Shown here: piece by piece, positions 49,503-59,035 of the stretch
Layout of the letters: the number at the start of each line of letters is the position of its first letter
How positions within the stretch are numbered: position 1 is the stretch's first letter
From: JAJDFU01 sp964640855
GTDB taxonomy: Bacteria; Bacteroidota; Bacteroidia; Chitinophagales; Saprospiraceae
Direction: 5' to 3'
DNA: 64,000 nucleotides
Assembly: GCA_964640855.1 (NCBI GenBank)
Contig: CAZXIX010000005.1
Location: forward strand, 26,755 to 90,754
The notes under the pieces: model-generated
Seen by the model: only the letters and a program-made list of their open reading frames with translations
The model's database searches: none
Told to the model about the DNA's origin: nothing
Translations under genes and position numbers: made by a program

Positions 49503-52142
49503 CTAAACCCTCAACTCCTCTTTGACCTTCTCCACCCCCTTCTCAATCGCCCGGTCCAGTCCGCTGGCATCTTTGCCTCCCGCGGTAGCGAAGAAGGGCT
49601 GTCCGCCGCCACCGCCTTTGATCTCTTTGGCGAGTTCGCGCACCATATCGCCGGCGTGCAGTTTGCCCCCTTCCGCAATATCCTTGCTGACGGCGACCAT
49701 AAGCTGCGGCTTTCCGTTGATTTCCGCGCCGAAAATAACCACCACCTTTTCCATTTCCCGTTCCAACTGGAACGCCAGGTTCTTCAGGGCGCCGCTGTCA
49801 GTCAAAGGTAAGCGGGCGGCGATGAGCTGAATGCCATTGAGGGATTGGGCGTTCCGGATGAGATCTTCTTTCAGGGCGCCCGCCTGGGCCGCCAGCAGTT
49901 TTTCGACCTCTTTCCGGAGCTTTTTATTCTCCTCCTGCAAGCCTTCGACCAATTTGGCGGTGTTGGCCGATGCTTTGAGCAGGTGGCGGACCTGAGCCAG
50001 CTCTCCCAATTCTTTTTTCAGATATTTTTCCGCATTCCCGGCCGTGACGGCTTCAATGCGGCGGATGCCGGCCGCCACGCTGCTCTCGCTCGTGATCTTG
50101 AACAGGCCGATCTCTCCGGTGGCCTCCACGTGGGTACCCCCGCAAAGTTCGCGGGAGAAATCCGGATCGAAAGTGATCACCCGGACCAGGTCGCCGTATT
50201 TTTCCCCGAAAAGCATCAGGGCACCGCTTTCTTTTGCCTCTTCGATGGGCATTTCCCGGACCTCCTCCCGGGCGATGTTGGCCCGGATCTTTTCGTTGAC
50301 GATACCTTCTATCTGCTCGATCTCCTCAGCCGACACTTTTTCGAAATGCGAGAAATCGAATCGCAGACGATCCGGATCCACGTCCTGCCCTTTCTGGAGC
50401 GCGTGCTCACCCAATACTTCGTGCAGGGCCGCATGCATGAGGTGAACGGCCGAGTGGTTGCTGCTGGTCAGCTGACGTTTGACCGGATCTACCTGCGCCC
50501 GAACGGACTGCTTCAGGTCTTTGGGAAGCTTATCGACTATGTGTACGGTGAGGTCATTTTCTTTCTGCGTATCCCATACCCGGATCTTTTCGTCCCCGAA
50601 AAAAAGCAGGCCGGTATCGCCTCGCTGGCCCCCACTTTCTCCGTAAAAGGGAGTCTTGTTCAATACGATCTGGTATTGCGGTTTCTTTTTGACCGTCAGG
50701 GTGCGGTATTTCAGCACATGCGCCTTATCCACGCTCAGCTGGTCGTAGCCTACGAACTGCACCTCTTCGCCTTTCCGGAGTTGCGTCCAATCACCTACCT
50801 CCTTCGCCGCATCGGCGCGGGAACGCTCTTTTTGTTCGGCCAGGGCTTTTTCAAAACCTTTCTCGTCAATGCTCAAACCCTTTTCTTCGGCCAGCAAACG
50901 AGTGAGATCTATGGGGAAACCGTAGGTGTCATACAGCTCAAAAGCATCCTTCCCCTGGATCTTTTTTCCCCGGGTTTCCAACTGTGCGAATCGGCTGAGC
51001 CCATTCTCCAGGGTGTGCAAAAAGGCCTTTTCTTCCCCTTCAATGATGCGGGCGATCTGTTCTTGTTGAGCGCGGATCTCGGGGAAGGTATCTCCGAAAT
51101 GCTCTGCCAGAAGCGGCATCAGGCTATGAAGGAAAGGCTCCTGGATGTCCAGAAAGGAATAGTAATATCGAACAGCGCGTCGCAGGATACGCCGGATGAC
51201 GTAGCCGGCTCCGGTATTCCCGGGAAGCTGCCCGTCGGCAATGGTAAAGGCCACGGCCCGCAGGTGGTCGACCACCACGCGCATGGCGATATCGGATTTG
51301 GCTTCCTCGGAATACTTACCGGTGTACTTTTTACCGGAGGCTTGCTCGATAAACTTCAGAAAGGGGGAAAAGAGATCGGTATCGTAACTGGAGGTCTTGC
51401 CTTGCAGGGCCATGCACAGGCGTTCGAAGCCCATGCCGGTATCTATGTGCTTGGCCGGCAAGTCCTGGAGTTTGCCGTCAGCCTTTCGATTATATTGAAT
51501 GAAAACGAGGTTCCATATCTCTACGACTTCCGGGTGATCGGCATTCACGAGAGTGGCGCCATCCACTTTTTGGCGATCGTCCTCTGACCTAAGGTCGATG
51601 TGGATCTCCGAACAGGGGCCGCAAGGCCCGGTATCGCCCATTTCCCAGAAGTTATCTTTTTTTCCAAAGCGGAGAATGCGTTCTTCCGGTAGCCACTTCT
51701 TCCAATAGCCAAAAGCTTCTTCATCCGGTTCGAGCTCTTCCGACGGATCTCCTTCGAAGATGGAAGCGTATAGCCGATCCTTGGGGAGTTGGTACACTTC
51801 GGTCAGCAATTCCCATGCCCAGTTGATGGCTTCCTCCTTGAAATAGTCGCCAAAAGACCAGTTGCCCAGCATCTCGAACATGGTATGGTGATAGCTGTCG
51901 CGGCCTACTTCTTCCAGGTCGTTGTGTTTCCCGGAAACGCGGAGGCACTTTTGCGTATCGGCAATGCGGCTGGCTTCCGGCTCCTGGTTGCCCAGAAAAT
52001 AATCTTTGAACTGGTTCATCCCGGCGTTGGTAAACATCAGGCTGGGATCTTGCTTGTTCACGATGGGTGCAGAAGGAACGATCTTATGATCCTTTTGCTC
52101 GAAAAACTTCAGAAAAGATTGACGTATTTCCTGGGCATTCAT
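49503..52142 (-). CDS. alaS: Alanyl-tRNA synthetase
   Basis: About 879 residues from ATG 52142; the longer upstream start adds 15 residues before the usual NAQEIRQSFLKFFEQK. Class II catalytic motifs MFTNAGMNQFKDYFLG and GMGFERLCMAL are present. The editing domain has HSAVHLMHAALHE and the metal-binding CGGTHVEATGEIG. The C-terminal C-Ala domain ends in GGGGGQPFFATAGGKD. It charges tRNA-Ala and clears mischarged Ser/Gly. Normal length. Confidence 0.97.
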   Translation of the reverse strand: MNAQEIRQSFLKFFEQKDHKIVPSAPIVNKQDPSLMFTNAGMNQFKDYFLGNQEPEASRIADTQKCLRVSGKHNDLEEVGRDSYHHTMFEMLGNWSFGDYFKEEAINWAWELLTEVYQLPKDRLYASIFEGDPSEELEPDEEAFGYWKKWLPEERILRFGKKDNFWEMGDTGPCGPCSEIHIDLRSEDDRQKVDGATLVNADHPEVVEIWNLVFIQYNRKADGKLQDLPAKHIDTGMGFERLCMALQGKTSSYDTDLFSPFLKFIEQASGKKYTGKYSEEAKSDIAMRVVVDHLRAVAFTIADGQLPGNTGAGYVIRRILRRAVRYYYSFLDIQEPFLHSLMPLLAEHFGDTFPEIRAQQEQIARIIEGEEKAFLHTLENGLSRFAQLETRGKKIQGKDAFELYDTYGFPIDLTRLLAEEKGLSIDEKGFEKALAEQKERSRADAAKEVGDWTQLRKGEEVQFVGYDQLSVDKAHVLKYRTLTVKKKPQYQIVLNKTPFYGESGGQRGDTGLLFFGDEKIRVWDTQKENDLTVHIVDKLPKDLKQSVRAQVDPVKRQLTSSNHSAVHLMHAALHEVLGEHALQKGQDVDPDRLRFDFSHFEKVSAEEIEQIEGIVNEKIRANIAREEVREMPIEEAKESGALMLFGEKYGDLVRVITFDPDFSRELCGGTHVEATGEIGLFKITSESSVAAGIRRIEAVTAGNAEKYLKKELGELAQVRHLLKASANTAKLVEGLQEENKKLRKEVEKLLAAQAGALKEDLIRNAQSLNGIQLIAARLPLTDSGALKNLAFQLEREMEKVVVIFGAEINGKPQLMVAVSKDIAEGGKLHAGDMVRELAKEIKGGGGGQPFFATAGGKDASGLDRAIEKGVEKVKEELRV

Positions 52143-52498
52143 GCGGAATAGCGGATTTTTCAATGGCTGAAATAAACCAAAAAGCAATTATCCTGTTGGA
52201 AGGGCTGTAAAATTAGGCGAAAAATCAAGGATTCAGATAGGCTTGCCTGCTGCCAAATGTGGGAAAAAGACTGAGGAAACGTAACCTATTTGGTGATATC
52301 TGGCCCATTTGGGCAGTATAAAGGAGTTTGAACGCTTTATTTTTCCACTTTATTTGGCAATAATGCGAGGCCACAGTACATTTATCCTCGCTAAGACGAA
52401 ATCAGCTTTGAATTAGGGGAGGAGGGGGAAACTAATTTTCAAATAGGTCTACGAAATATTTGAAGGATTAGTTCACAAGTCTTCAAGGAATACAAACC
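52143..52498. other. Intergenic region upstream of the M23 peptidase gene
   Basis: A 356-base gap between divergent alaS and the peptidase gene. A candidate promoter is at 52327-52356. Otherwise nothing is recognised; no repeats or RNA genes were seen. Confidence 0.5.
52327..52356 (+). promoter_or_regulatory. Candidate promoter of the M23 peptidase gene
   Basis: TTTG (52327-52330) and TTTATTTG (52349-52356) match the Bacteroidota TTTG/TAnnTTTG pair with one mismatch and an 18-base spacer. The start codon is 143 bases downstream. Confidence 0.35.
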
Positions 52499-53479
52499 AT
52501 GGCGCGAGAAAAATTCATTTACAACCCCCAAACGCTCAGATACGAAAAAGTCCAACCATCGCTAGGCATCCAGGCGCTTCGGGTTTTCGGGTTCTTTTCT
52601 GCCGTCCTCGTATTTGCAGTCATCATCAGCATTTTAACGCACAAATTCATGCCGGATCCTACCAAGAACCGGCTGGTCAGGGAGAACCTGCAGTTGCAGG
52701 AGGACCTGAAAAATGCGTCCCAGACGATCGATGAGATGTCGGAGGGGCTGGCCTACCTTCAGCAAAAAGATGCTTACGCTTACCGGATGGTTTTCGGTAT
52801 GGATCCCATCGATCCGGGTATTTGGGACGGCGGCGTAGGCGGGCATGAGGAATATGCCGAACTCAAAGAATATTCCTCCGGGGAACTGATGGTTTCCCTA
52901 CGCCAACGCATTCGCAAGATCAAACAGCAATATGTGCTGCAAACCGAATCGCTCGACCAACTGATCGCCAAGGCCGACAATAAAGAGGAAATGCTCCGGG
53001 CGATGCCATCCATCAAGCCCGTTCGCTCCGATAAGTTGGCCCGCCGGGTACGCTTGCTTTCCGGCTTCGGCTATCGAATCCACCCGATCTTCAAGCGCAA
53101 GAAATTTCACGCCGGCATTGATTTCACGGCTCCTGTCGGAACGCCCATCTATGCCACAGGCTCCGGTGTGGTCAAACGAGTTCAAAAGCAAAAGTCCGGT
53201 TACGGATGGAACGTTTTGATAGACCACGGATACGGTTATGAAACGCTCTATGCGCACATGAGTGCCATCGACGTGGAAGAGGGGCAAGCGGTTTCCCGCG
53301 GTCAGGAAATCGGGGAAGTAGGAAATACGGGAACCTCCACGGCCCCGCATTGCCACTACGAAGTGCATTACAAAGGCGAAAAGGTAAACCCCATTCATTA
53401 TGTAATGGACGGTTTAAGTCCGGAAGAATATCAGGAACTTGTCGAAGCGGCTCAGCAAAGCAACCAGTCCTTTGACTAA
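52499..53479 (+). CDS. M23 family peptidoglycan endopeptidase
   Basis: A 326-residue membrane-anchored protein: a transmembrane helix near residues 30-52, a coiled-coil-like stretch (ENLQLQEDLKNASQTIDEM) and a C-terminal LytM/M23 domain. The zinc ligands are visible as KFHAGIDFTAPVGTPI (H and D) and the HxH in APHCHYEVHYKG, so the enzyme is predicted to be active on cell-wall cross-links. Periplasmic orientation. The capA-like gene follows after 13 bases. Confidence 0.9.
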   Translation: MAREKFIYNPQTLRYEKVQPSLGIQALRVFGFFSAVLVFAVIISILTHKFMPDPTKNRLVRENLQLQEDLKNASQTIDEMSEGLAYLQQKDAYAYRMVFGMDPIDPGIWDGGVGGHEEYAELKEYSSGELMVSLRQRIRKIKQQYVLQTESLDQLIAKADNKEEMLRAMPSIKPVRSDKLARRVRLLSGFGYRIHPIFKRKKFHAGIDFTAPVGTPIYATGSGVVKRVQKQKSGYGWNVLIDHGYGYETLYAHMSAIDVEEGQAVSRGQEIGEVGNTGTSTAPHCHYEVHYKGEKVNPIHYVMDGLSPEEYQELVEAAQQSNQSFD

Positions 53480-53492
53480 ACCTTGACCATCT

Positions 53493-54668
53493 ATGCGATC
53501 TCGCGGAAAAGACCTTCGATTCGGAGGTCTTTTTTTCATTATGCTGGTGACCACCAGCCTCTCGTTGTCCGGGCAGATCAGTCGGGATCTGCCTGAGACC
53601 CTCCTTCCGTTTCGGCAAATCACCCTGAGCCGGCAACCCCTGGATACCCTACCGGATTGGACCCTCCGCGATACCCTCCGTTTTCCGGATACGGCCTGGA
53701 CGATCGTCGGGGTGGGGGATATGATGCTCGGCACTCATTTTCCCAACGACAGCTATCTGCCGGCGAATGGAGGGCGAGATCTCCTCCGGGCCGTTGCGCC
53801 CTGGATAGATTCGGCGGATGTGGCCTTCGGAAACCTGGAGGGTACCCTGATCGATAGAGGAGGCACAGTCAAACGGTGTTCTAACCCAAGCCTCTGCTAT
53901 GCTTTTCGGTCGCCCGAATCGTACGGCGCTTTGCTCCGAAAAGCGGGCTTTGATCTCTTGAGCCTGGCGAACAACCACTCCGGGGATTTTGGAGCGGAAG
54001 GTCGGCGCAGGACGAAAGCCGTCCTGGATTCCAACGGTATTGCTTATGCCGGCCTGGCAGGGACGGACGAGTATACCCTGATCGAGCGCAACGGCCTGCG
54101 GGTAGGTATGTGCGCTTTTGCTCCCAATACGGGTACCTGCAGTATACACGATCTCCCAAAGGCTACCGCTTTGGTCCGTTTTCTGGCCGACAGTTGCGAT
54201 GTGGTGATCGTTTCCTTCCACGGTGGGGCCGAGGGGGCCGACCATCAGCATGTACCCCGGCGATCGGAAACCTACTACGGGGAAAACCGCGGCGATGTCT
54301 ATCGCTTTGCCCATGCCGTCATAGACGCGGGGGCAGATCTTGTTTTTGGCCACGGGCCTCATGTGCCCCGCGCCTCCGAGCTTTACAAGGGCCGATTCAT
54401 CACCTACAGCATGGGAAATTTCTCCACCTACGGACGCTTTAGCTTGCGCGGCCCTGCCGGGTATGCCCCCCTTTTTCGGATCCGGGTCAACAAGGAAGGG
54501 GCTTTTCTGGATGGCCAGTTGATTTCCGTTTACCAGGGAAAGCACCACGGTCCTCTTCCGGACCCGCAGAAAAGGGCTCTTCGAAAGGTTCGCGAACTGA
54601 GTCGGACGGATTTTCCCGAATCTCCTCTTATTTTTGAGGAGGATGGCACCCTTGCCATCCGTCGATAG
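53493..54668 (+). CDS. CapA / poly-gamma-glutamate capsule-type metallophosphatase family protein
   Basis: A 391-residue exported protein with a signal peptide (GLFFIMLVTTSLSLSGQIS). The PGA_cap core is clear: GVGDMMLGTHFPND, VAFGNLEGTL, SLANNHSGDFGAEG, SFHGGAEG and GHGPHVPR supply the metal-ligand Asp/Asn/His set of the calcineurin-like fold. The family is linked to capsule or peptidoglycan-related hydrolysis, with no proven substrate. Located 13 bases after the M23 peptidase gene, so a shared cell-envelope role is plausible. Confidence 0.9.
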   Translation: MRSRGKDLRFGGLFFIMLVTTSLSLSGQISRDLPETLLPFRQITLSRQPLDTLPDWTLRDTLRFPDTAWTIVGVGDMMLGTHFPNDSYLPANGGRDLLRAVAPWIDSADVAFGNLEGTLIDRGGTVKRCSNPSLCYAFRSPESYGALLRKAGFDLLSLANNHSGDFGAEGRRRTKAVLDSNGIAYAGLAGTDEYTLIERNGLRVGMCAFAPNTGTCSIHDLPKATALVRFLADSCDVVIVSFHGGAEGADHQHVPRRSETYYGENRGDVYRFAHAVIDAGADLVFGHGPHVPRASELYKGRFITYSMGNFSTYGRFSLRGPAGYAPLFRIRVNKEGAFLDGQLISVYQGKHHGPLPDPQKRALRKVRELSRTDFPESPLIFEEDGTLAIRR

Positions 54669-54687
54669 CAGCCGTAAACCGCAGGTA

Positions 54688-55749
54688 ATGCAGGAAGAAG
54701 AATGGGTATCCAGCCCGGTTTGTTTCAATTGTGGCGAAAAGCTTCCCAGGGGAAAAGGATATTGTCCGGCCTGTGGTCAAAAGGTACAGGCCCGGCGCGT
54801 ACCCCTGATGGACCTGTTTCACGAACTGGGGGAAGCCTTTTTCAATGTCGACAACAAGATCTTTCTCACCCTTAAGGCGCTTGCTGTGCCGGGGAAACTC
54901 ACCCAAATGTTTTTTGAGGGCAAGCGCAAACAATTTGTCCATCCGGCCCGACTTTTTCTGGTGACGGGCATTGTGTTTCTGGCGGTACTCAACTACATGG
55001 GCTTACACGAAGTTCGCGCGACTTTTGAGAGCGGCGAAGAAGCACTGCTGGAAAAGGCCTTTTTGCGTGAGTTTCGTTCGGATGTGGAGGTGCAATACCG
55101 GGATTTAAAGGAGCAAAATCCCAAAAATGCAGCCTGGCAAGCAGGCCTGGATACCATGATGCAAATAGTGGGCCTTCCCGGCGACGATTCCCTGGCATAT
55201 GGGTATTTGACTCATCTGCCGGATTCGGGTTTCATCATAAAGCAAATCCGGATGGATCGCCTTGACATGATCCGGATGGAGCCGGATTCCTTGTTTGCGC
55301 ATTACCGGATCCAGGGTTTCCTCGGGCAGACCATCATGCAGCAACTGGTGCGAGTGACCCGCCATCCGGCCGATTTCTGGAAGTTTGCCATGGGCCAGGT
55401 CATCTGGACCTTACTGGTCATGATGCCTGTTTTGGCTTTGCTGATGAAGCTGATCTACATTCGGCGAAATCGTTTCTTCATCGAGCATCTGTATTTCAGC
55501 TTCCACACGCACGCCTTCATTTTTCTGCTCTTCGCCCTTACTCTACTCATCCCTGCATCTTATGCGATCCGCTTGCCCATCGCCTTCGGCATTGGAGCCC
55601 TTTATGTGTATATGGCTTTTCTTCGATTTTACGGTCAGGGTTGGTTTAAAACCCTTTTAAAATTCACCTTTATCGTTCTGGCCTATCAATTCATCATTGT
55701 TTTCTTTACGGCAATCACCTTTTTAATTAGCGGTTTCACCTATTCCTGA
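54688..55749 (+). CDS. DUF3667 membrane protein with zinc ribbon
   Basis: About 353 residues from ATG 54688; earlier starts overlap capA. The N-terminus is a zinc ribbon (VCFNCGEKLPRGKGYCPACGQK, four cysteines) followed by RVPLMDLFHELGEAFFNVDNKIFLT, the DUF3667 signature. Several transmembrane helices follow (LFLVTGIVFLAVLNY, and near residues 230-250, 275-300 and the C-terminus). Function unknown; the family is common in Bacteroidota. The gene follows capA by 19 bases. Confidence 0.85.
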   Translation: MQEEEWVSSPVCFNCGEKLPRGKGYCPACGQKVQARRVPLMDLFHELGEAFFNVDNKIFLTLKALAVPGKLTQMFFEGKRKQFVHPARLFLVTGIVFLAVLNYMGLHEVRATFESGEEALLEKAFLREFRSDVEVQYRDLKEQNPKNAAWQAGLDTMMQIVGLPGDDSLAYGYLTHLPDSGFIIKQIRMDRLDMIRMEPDSLFAHYRIQGFLGQTIMQQLVRVTRHPADFWKFAMGQVIWTLLVMMPVLALLMKLIYIRRNRFFIEHLYFSFHTHAFIFLLFALTLLIPASYAIRLPIAFGIGALYVYMAFLRFYGQGWFKTLLKFTFIVLAYQFIIVFFTAITFLISGFTYS

Positions 55750-55767
55750 GTTGACTGAACGGACATC

Positions 55768-57201
55768 ATGAATTACGAACTGGTTATAGGATTGGAGGTA
55801 CATGTGCAATTAAATACCCAAAGCAAAGCTTTTTGTGACGACCGGAACGAATTCGGAGCTCCGCCCAACACGCAGGTCAGTCCGGTCTCCCTGGCTTTGC
55901 CGGGCACCCTGCCCAGGGCCAACCGGGAGCATCTTTACAAGGGGATCCAGTTGGGACTTGCCCTGAATTGCGAAATAGCTCCGGTTTTGGGCTTTGACCG
56001 CAAACATTACTTTTATCCCGATCTCCCCAAGGGCTACCAGATCAGCCAGCACCGGCAACCGCTTTGCCGGAATGGGTGGATGGAACTACGACTAAAAGAC
56101 GGGATCCGCAAGGTTCGCATCCACCAGATCCACCTGGAGGAGGATGCCGGAAAGAGTATGCATGAGGAGGGAGAGGATTTTTCGCGCATTGACCTGAACC
56201 GGGCAGGGGCGCCTTTGCTGGAAATCGTTACCGAACCCGACCTGCGCTCTCCCGAGGAAGTCGATACCCTGATGTCGGAAATGCGCCGGCTCGTACGCTG
56301 GTTGGATATATCGGATGGGCACATGGAACAGGGTTCCCTGCGATGTGATTGCAACATTTCCATCCGACCGCAAGGAGCCGACTATCTGATGCCGCGTTGC
56401 GAGATCAAAAACCTGAACTCCATGCGCTATGCCCGTCAGGCTATCCGCTATGAGAGGCAACGGCAGATTGAACTACTCGAGAGCGGGCAGGAGGTAGAGC
56501 AGGAAACCCGTCAGTTCGACCCCTCGAGCGGAACGACCCTGCCGCTTCGCGACAAAGAGGATGCCCAGGATTACCGTTATCTGCCCGAACCGGACCTGCC
56601 GATCGTAGAAGTGGATCCCGACTGGGTGGAGGCTATCGGGCAGGGGCTACCCGAGCTTCCGGACGCTCTTTATCTGCGATTGCAGAAAGAATTCGGACTT
56701 TCGGCCTACCAGGCTGATCTGCTCATCGAATCGCGGGAGACGGCGGGATTTTTCCTGGACCTTGCCGAACAGGTCGATGACAATGGACGAGCGGCCAACC
56801 TGGTCATCAATCAGATTTTTCCGGTTCTCAAAGAAAGCGGAATTCGGATTGTCGACTTTCCGGTGCCGGCGGAAGGACTGGCCCAGCTGTTGCGGTTGGT
56901 GGATCAGGGCCACATCAGTTATTCGCTTGCCATGCAGCAGTTGTACCCGGCTATGCTGGACCAACCCGACAAAGCGGTTGATGGCCTGGCCCGGGACATG
57001 GAGCTTTTTCAATTATCTGATGAAGACGAGTTGGAAAGCATAGTCCGGGCAGTGCTCGAAGAGAATCCGGATAAGGTAAAAACCTACCGGGCCGGCAAGA
57101 AAGGGCTCCTGGGTTTTTTTATGGGTCAGGTCATGGAAAAGACCCGGGGAAAAGCCGATCCGAAAAGGAGTAAAAAGCTGTTGCAGCAACAACTGGATTA
57201 A
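55768..57201 (+). CDS. gatB: Aspartyl/glutamyl-tRNA amidotransferase subunit B
   Basis: A 477-residue GatB, the subunit that binds misacylated Glu-tRNA-Gln or Asp-tRNA-Asn during amidation. VIGLEVHVQLNTQSKAFC, FDRKHYFYPDLPKGYQIS, EEDAGKSMHE, RIDLNRAGAPLLEIVTEPD and the tail YqeY-like helix (about 330-477) are all present. The ATPase/kinase site is intact. Length normal. Found without gatA or gatC in this window, as is common in Bacteroidota. Confidence 0.96.
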   Translation: MNYELVIGLEVHVQLNTQSKAFCDDRNEFGAPPNTQVSPVSLALPGTLPRANREHLYKGIQLGLALNCEIAPVLGFDRKHYFYPDLPKGYQISQHRQPLCRNGWMELRLKDGIRKVRIHQIHLEEDAGKSMHEEGEDFSRIDLNRAGAPLLEIVTEPDLRSPEEVDTLMSEMRRLVRWLDISDGHMEQGSLRCDCNISIRPQGADYLMPRCEIKNLNSMRYARQAIRYERQRQIELLESGQEVEQETRQFDPSSGTTLPLRDKEDAQDYRYLPEPDLPIVEVDPDWVEAIGQGLPELPDALYLRLQKEFGLSAYQADLLIESRETAGFFLDLAEQVDDNGRAANLVINQIFPVLKESGIRIVDFPVPAEGLAQLLRLVDQGHISYSLAMQQLYPAMLDQPDKAVDGLARDMELFQLSDEDELESIVRAVLEENPDKVKTYRAGKKGLLGFFMGQVMEKTRGKADPKRSKKLLQQQLD

Positions 57202-57258
57202 AGTCCGCCTTAAAATCGGGAGCTTTTCGTACTTTACCGGGTGGCTTATCCGTTCTCT

Positions 57259-57594
57259 ATGCCCAAAATTCCAACCGACGACCTGAAACGCTACTACACC
57301 ATCGGTGAGGTGGCCAGCATGTTTGACATTTCCAAATCTCTCATCCGTTTTTGGGAAACGGAGTTCGATCTGCTCAAGCCCCATAAGAACAGCAAGGGGG
57401 ATCGTCGTTTCACCCCTCAAAACCTCGAGCAGTTGGAGACCATCTATCATCTGGTCAAAGAACGGGGATTTACCATATCCGGAGCAAAAGAGGAGATCCT
57501 TCGGCAAAAAGAATTTCAAAAGGAAAGGGATCGGCAGATCCAGGTCTTGCAGGAGGCGCGGGACTTTTTGGATCGTCTGCGGGAAAATCTTTGA
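57259..57594 (+). CDS. MerR family transcriptional regulator
   Basis: A 111-residue protein from ATG 57259; a GTG at 57241 is an alternative start. RYYTIGEVASMFDISKSLIRFWETEF is the winged helix of MerR proteins (about residues 14-40). The C-terminal half is a coiled coil (EEILRQKEFQKERDRQIQVLQEARDFL) with no metal- or drug-binding domain, typical of the short Bacteroidota MerR group. Targets unknown. It converges with the ABC ATPase gene. Confidence 0.88.
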   Translation: MPKIPTDDLKRYYTIGEVASMFDISKSLIRFWETEFDLLKPHKNSKGDRRFTPQNLEQLETIYHLVKERGFTISGAKEEILRQKEFQKERDRQIQVLQEARDFLDRLRENL

Positions 57595-57600
57595 AAAGGC

Positions 57601-58239
57601 TTACCTGCGTGCCTGCCTTTTGAAGTCCAGCACGTGGACCCGGTTCTGGCAGCTTTGCAAATCTTCTTCCACGTTGGAGGCGATGACCAGGGTCCGCCCG
57701 GGACTGAATTCCGCCAACAGGTCCTGGTACCAGCGTATGCCGGCTTCATCCAGATTGGAAGTGGGTTCGTCAAGAAGCAGGAGGGGGGCTGCTGAACAAC
57801 AAGCAAGCGCCAGTTTCAATCGCTGTTTCATGCCCGATGAGAAGAAGCGCAGTTCTTTGTTGCGGTGCTGTTCGAAGCCCAGAATGGAGATCAATTCCCG
57901 GGAGTCGAGGTCCCGCAATGGGGGTTTCAGTTTCCGGTGGAATGAGATGGCCTCTTCCAGCTTGAATTCTTCGATGAGATCGATGTAGGGTGCGGCAAAG
58001 GCTACTTCGCGGTAGATTTCCGGGAGGGGGATTTCGTGCAAGCCTCGGAAGAACTTTCTTTGGCCTTTGGAAGGGCTGAGGTGTCCGGAAAGGATTTTCA
58101 GCAAGGTCGACTTTCCGGAACCATTGGGGCCGGTGACGGCCCAGGAGGTGTTTTCCTCTATGCGCAGGTCCACACCCCAGAGCACCCAATCGTTTTTAAA
58201 GCGTTTTTTAACCTGTGTCAGCTCAACTTTCACTGACAT
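57601..58239 (-). CDS. ABC transporter ATP-binding protein (lipid A operon)
   Basis: A 212-residue ATPase: Walker A GPNGSGKSTLLKIL, signature SSGMKQRLKLALA, Walker B LLLLDEPTSNLD and H-loop-like VIASNVEED. No membrane permease is visible nearby. Its start overlaps the lpxA end by 17 bases, so it is co-translated with the lpx genes, as often seen in Bacteroidota. The substrate is unknown; a link to lipid A or outer-membrane transport is inferred from context only. Confidence 0.9.
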   Translation of the reverse strand: MSVKVELTQVKKRFKNDWVLWGVDLRIEENTSWAVTGPNGSGKSTLLKILSGHLSPSKGQRKFFRGLHEIPLPEIYREVAFAAPYIDLIEEFKLEEAISFHRKLKPPLRDLDSRELISILGFEQHRNKELRFFSSGMKQRLKLALACCSAAPLLLLDEPTSNLDEAGIRWYQDLLAEFSPGRTLVIASNVEEDLQSCQNRVHVLDFKRQARR

Positions 58240-59035
58240 CCGAGCCGTTGATTTGGCGGAAGCCCCGCATGATCACCAGATCGGCTTCCCGGATAAAATG
58301 CAGGATGTGTTCTCTTTCTTCGGAATCCGGCACCTGGTCTTCTATCATCTCGATGGCTTTGGAAGTGTTGTACCCCTTGACGTAGAGAATGCGGTAAATG
58401 TCCCGGATCTGCTGGATCTGTTCGTTGGTGAAGTTTCTCCGTTGGAGGCCGATGTAATTGATGCCGGCATAGGAAAGCGGTTCCCGGGCGGCTTTTACAT
58501 AGGGAGGGACGTTTTTCCGGACGAGCGAGCCTCCGGCGATGAAGCTGTGTTTTCCGATCCGGCAGAATTGCTGAACGCCTACCTGACCTTCGATGATGGC
58601 CCAATCTTCGATGACGACATGACCGGCCAGGTTGACGTTATTGGCCAGGATCACGTGATCGCCCAGAATGCAATCGTGGGCCACATGGACGTAAGCCATG
58701 AGCAGACAATTCTCGCCGACTACCGTTTTTTGAGCGTAGGCCGTACCCCGGTTGACGGTAACATACTCCCGGATGGTGGTATTGTCACCGATGATGGCCT
58801 GCGTGTATTCCCCTTTAAATTTGAGATCTTGCGGAATGCCCGCGATAACCGCTCCGGGGAAGATCCTTACCCCATTGCCTATTCGCGCACCGTTGAATAG
58901 GGTAACGTTCGGACCTATCCAGCAACCATCGCCGATCTCGACATCTTCCTCGATGTAGGAGAAAGGGCCAATGGTCACATTTTTTCCAATTTTTGCCCCG
59001 GGGTGAATCTGGGCGAATTCAGTCTGGTTTTTCAT
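58223..59035 (-). CDS. lpxA: Acyl-ACP--UDP-GlcNAc O-acyltransferase
   Basis: A 270-residue left-handed beta-helix enzyme that performs the first step of lipid A synthesis, transferring a 3-hydroxyacyl chain to UDP-GlcNAc. Hexapeptide repeats start with IHPGAKIGKNVTIGPFSYIE; the catalytic histidine lies in LLMAYVHVAHDCILGDH. The C-terminal helical part (EQIQQIRDIYRILYVKG) is typical. Its start overlaps the lpxC/fabZ stop by 4 bases. Confidence 0.96.
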   Translation of the reverse strand: MKNQTEFAQIHPGAKIGKNVTIGPFSYIEEDVEIGDGCWIGPNVTLFNGARIGNGVRIFPGAVIAGIPQDLKFKGEYTQAIIGDNTTIREYVTVNRGTAYAQKTVVGENCLLMAYVHVAHDCILGDHVILANNVNLAGHVVIEDWAIIEGQVGVQQFCRIGKHSFIAGGSLVRKNVPPYVKAAREPLSYAGINYIGLQRRNFTNEQIQQIRDIYRILYVKGYNTSKAIEMIEDQVPDSEEREHILHFIREADLVIMRGFRQINGSDVSES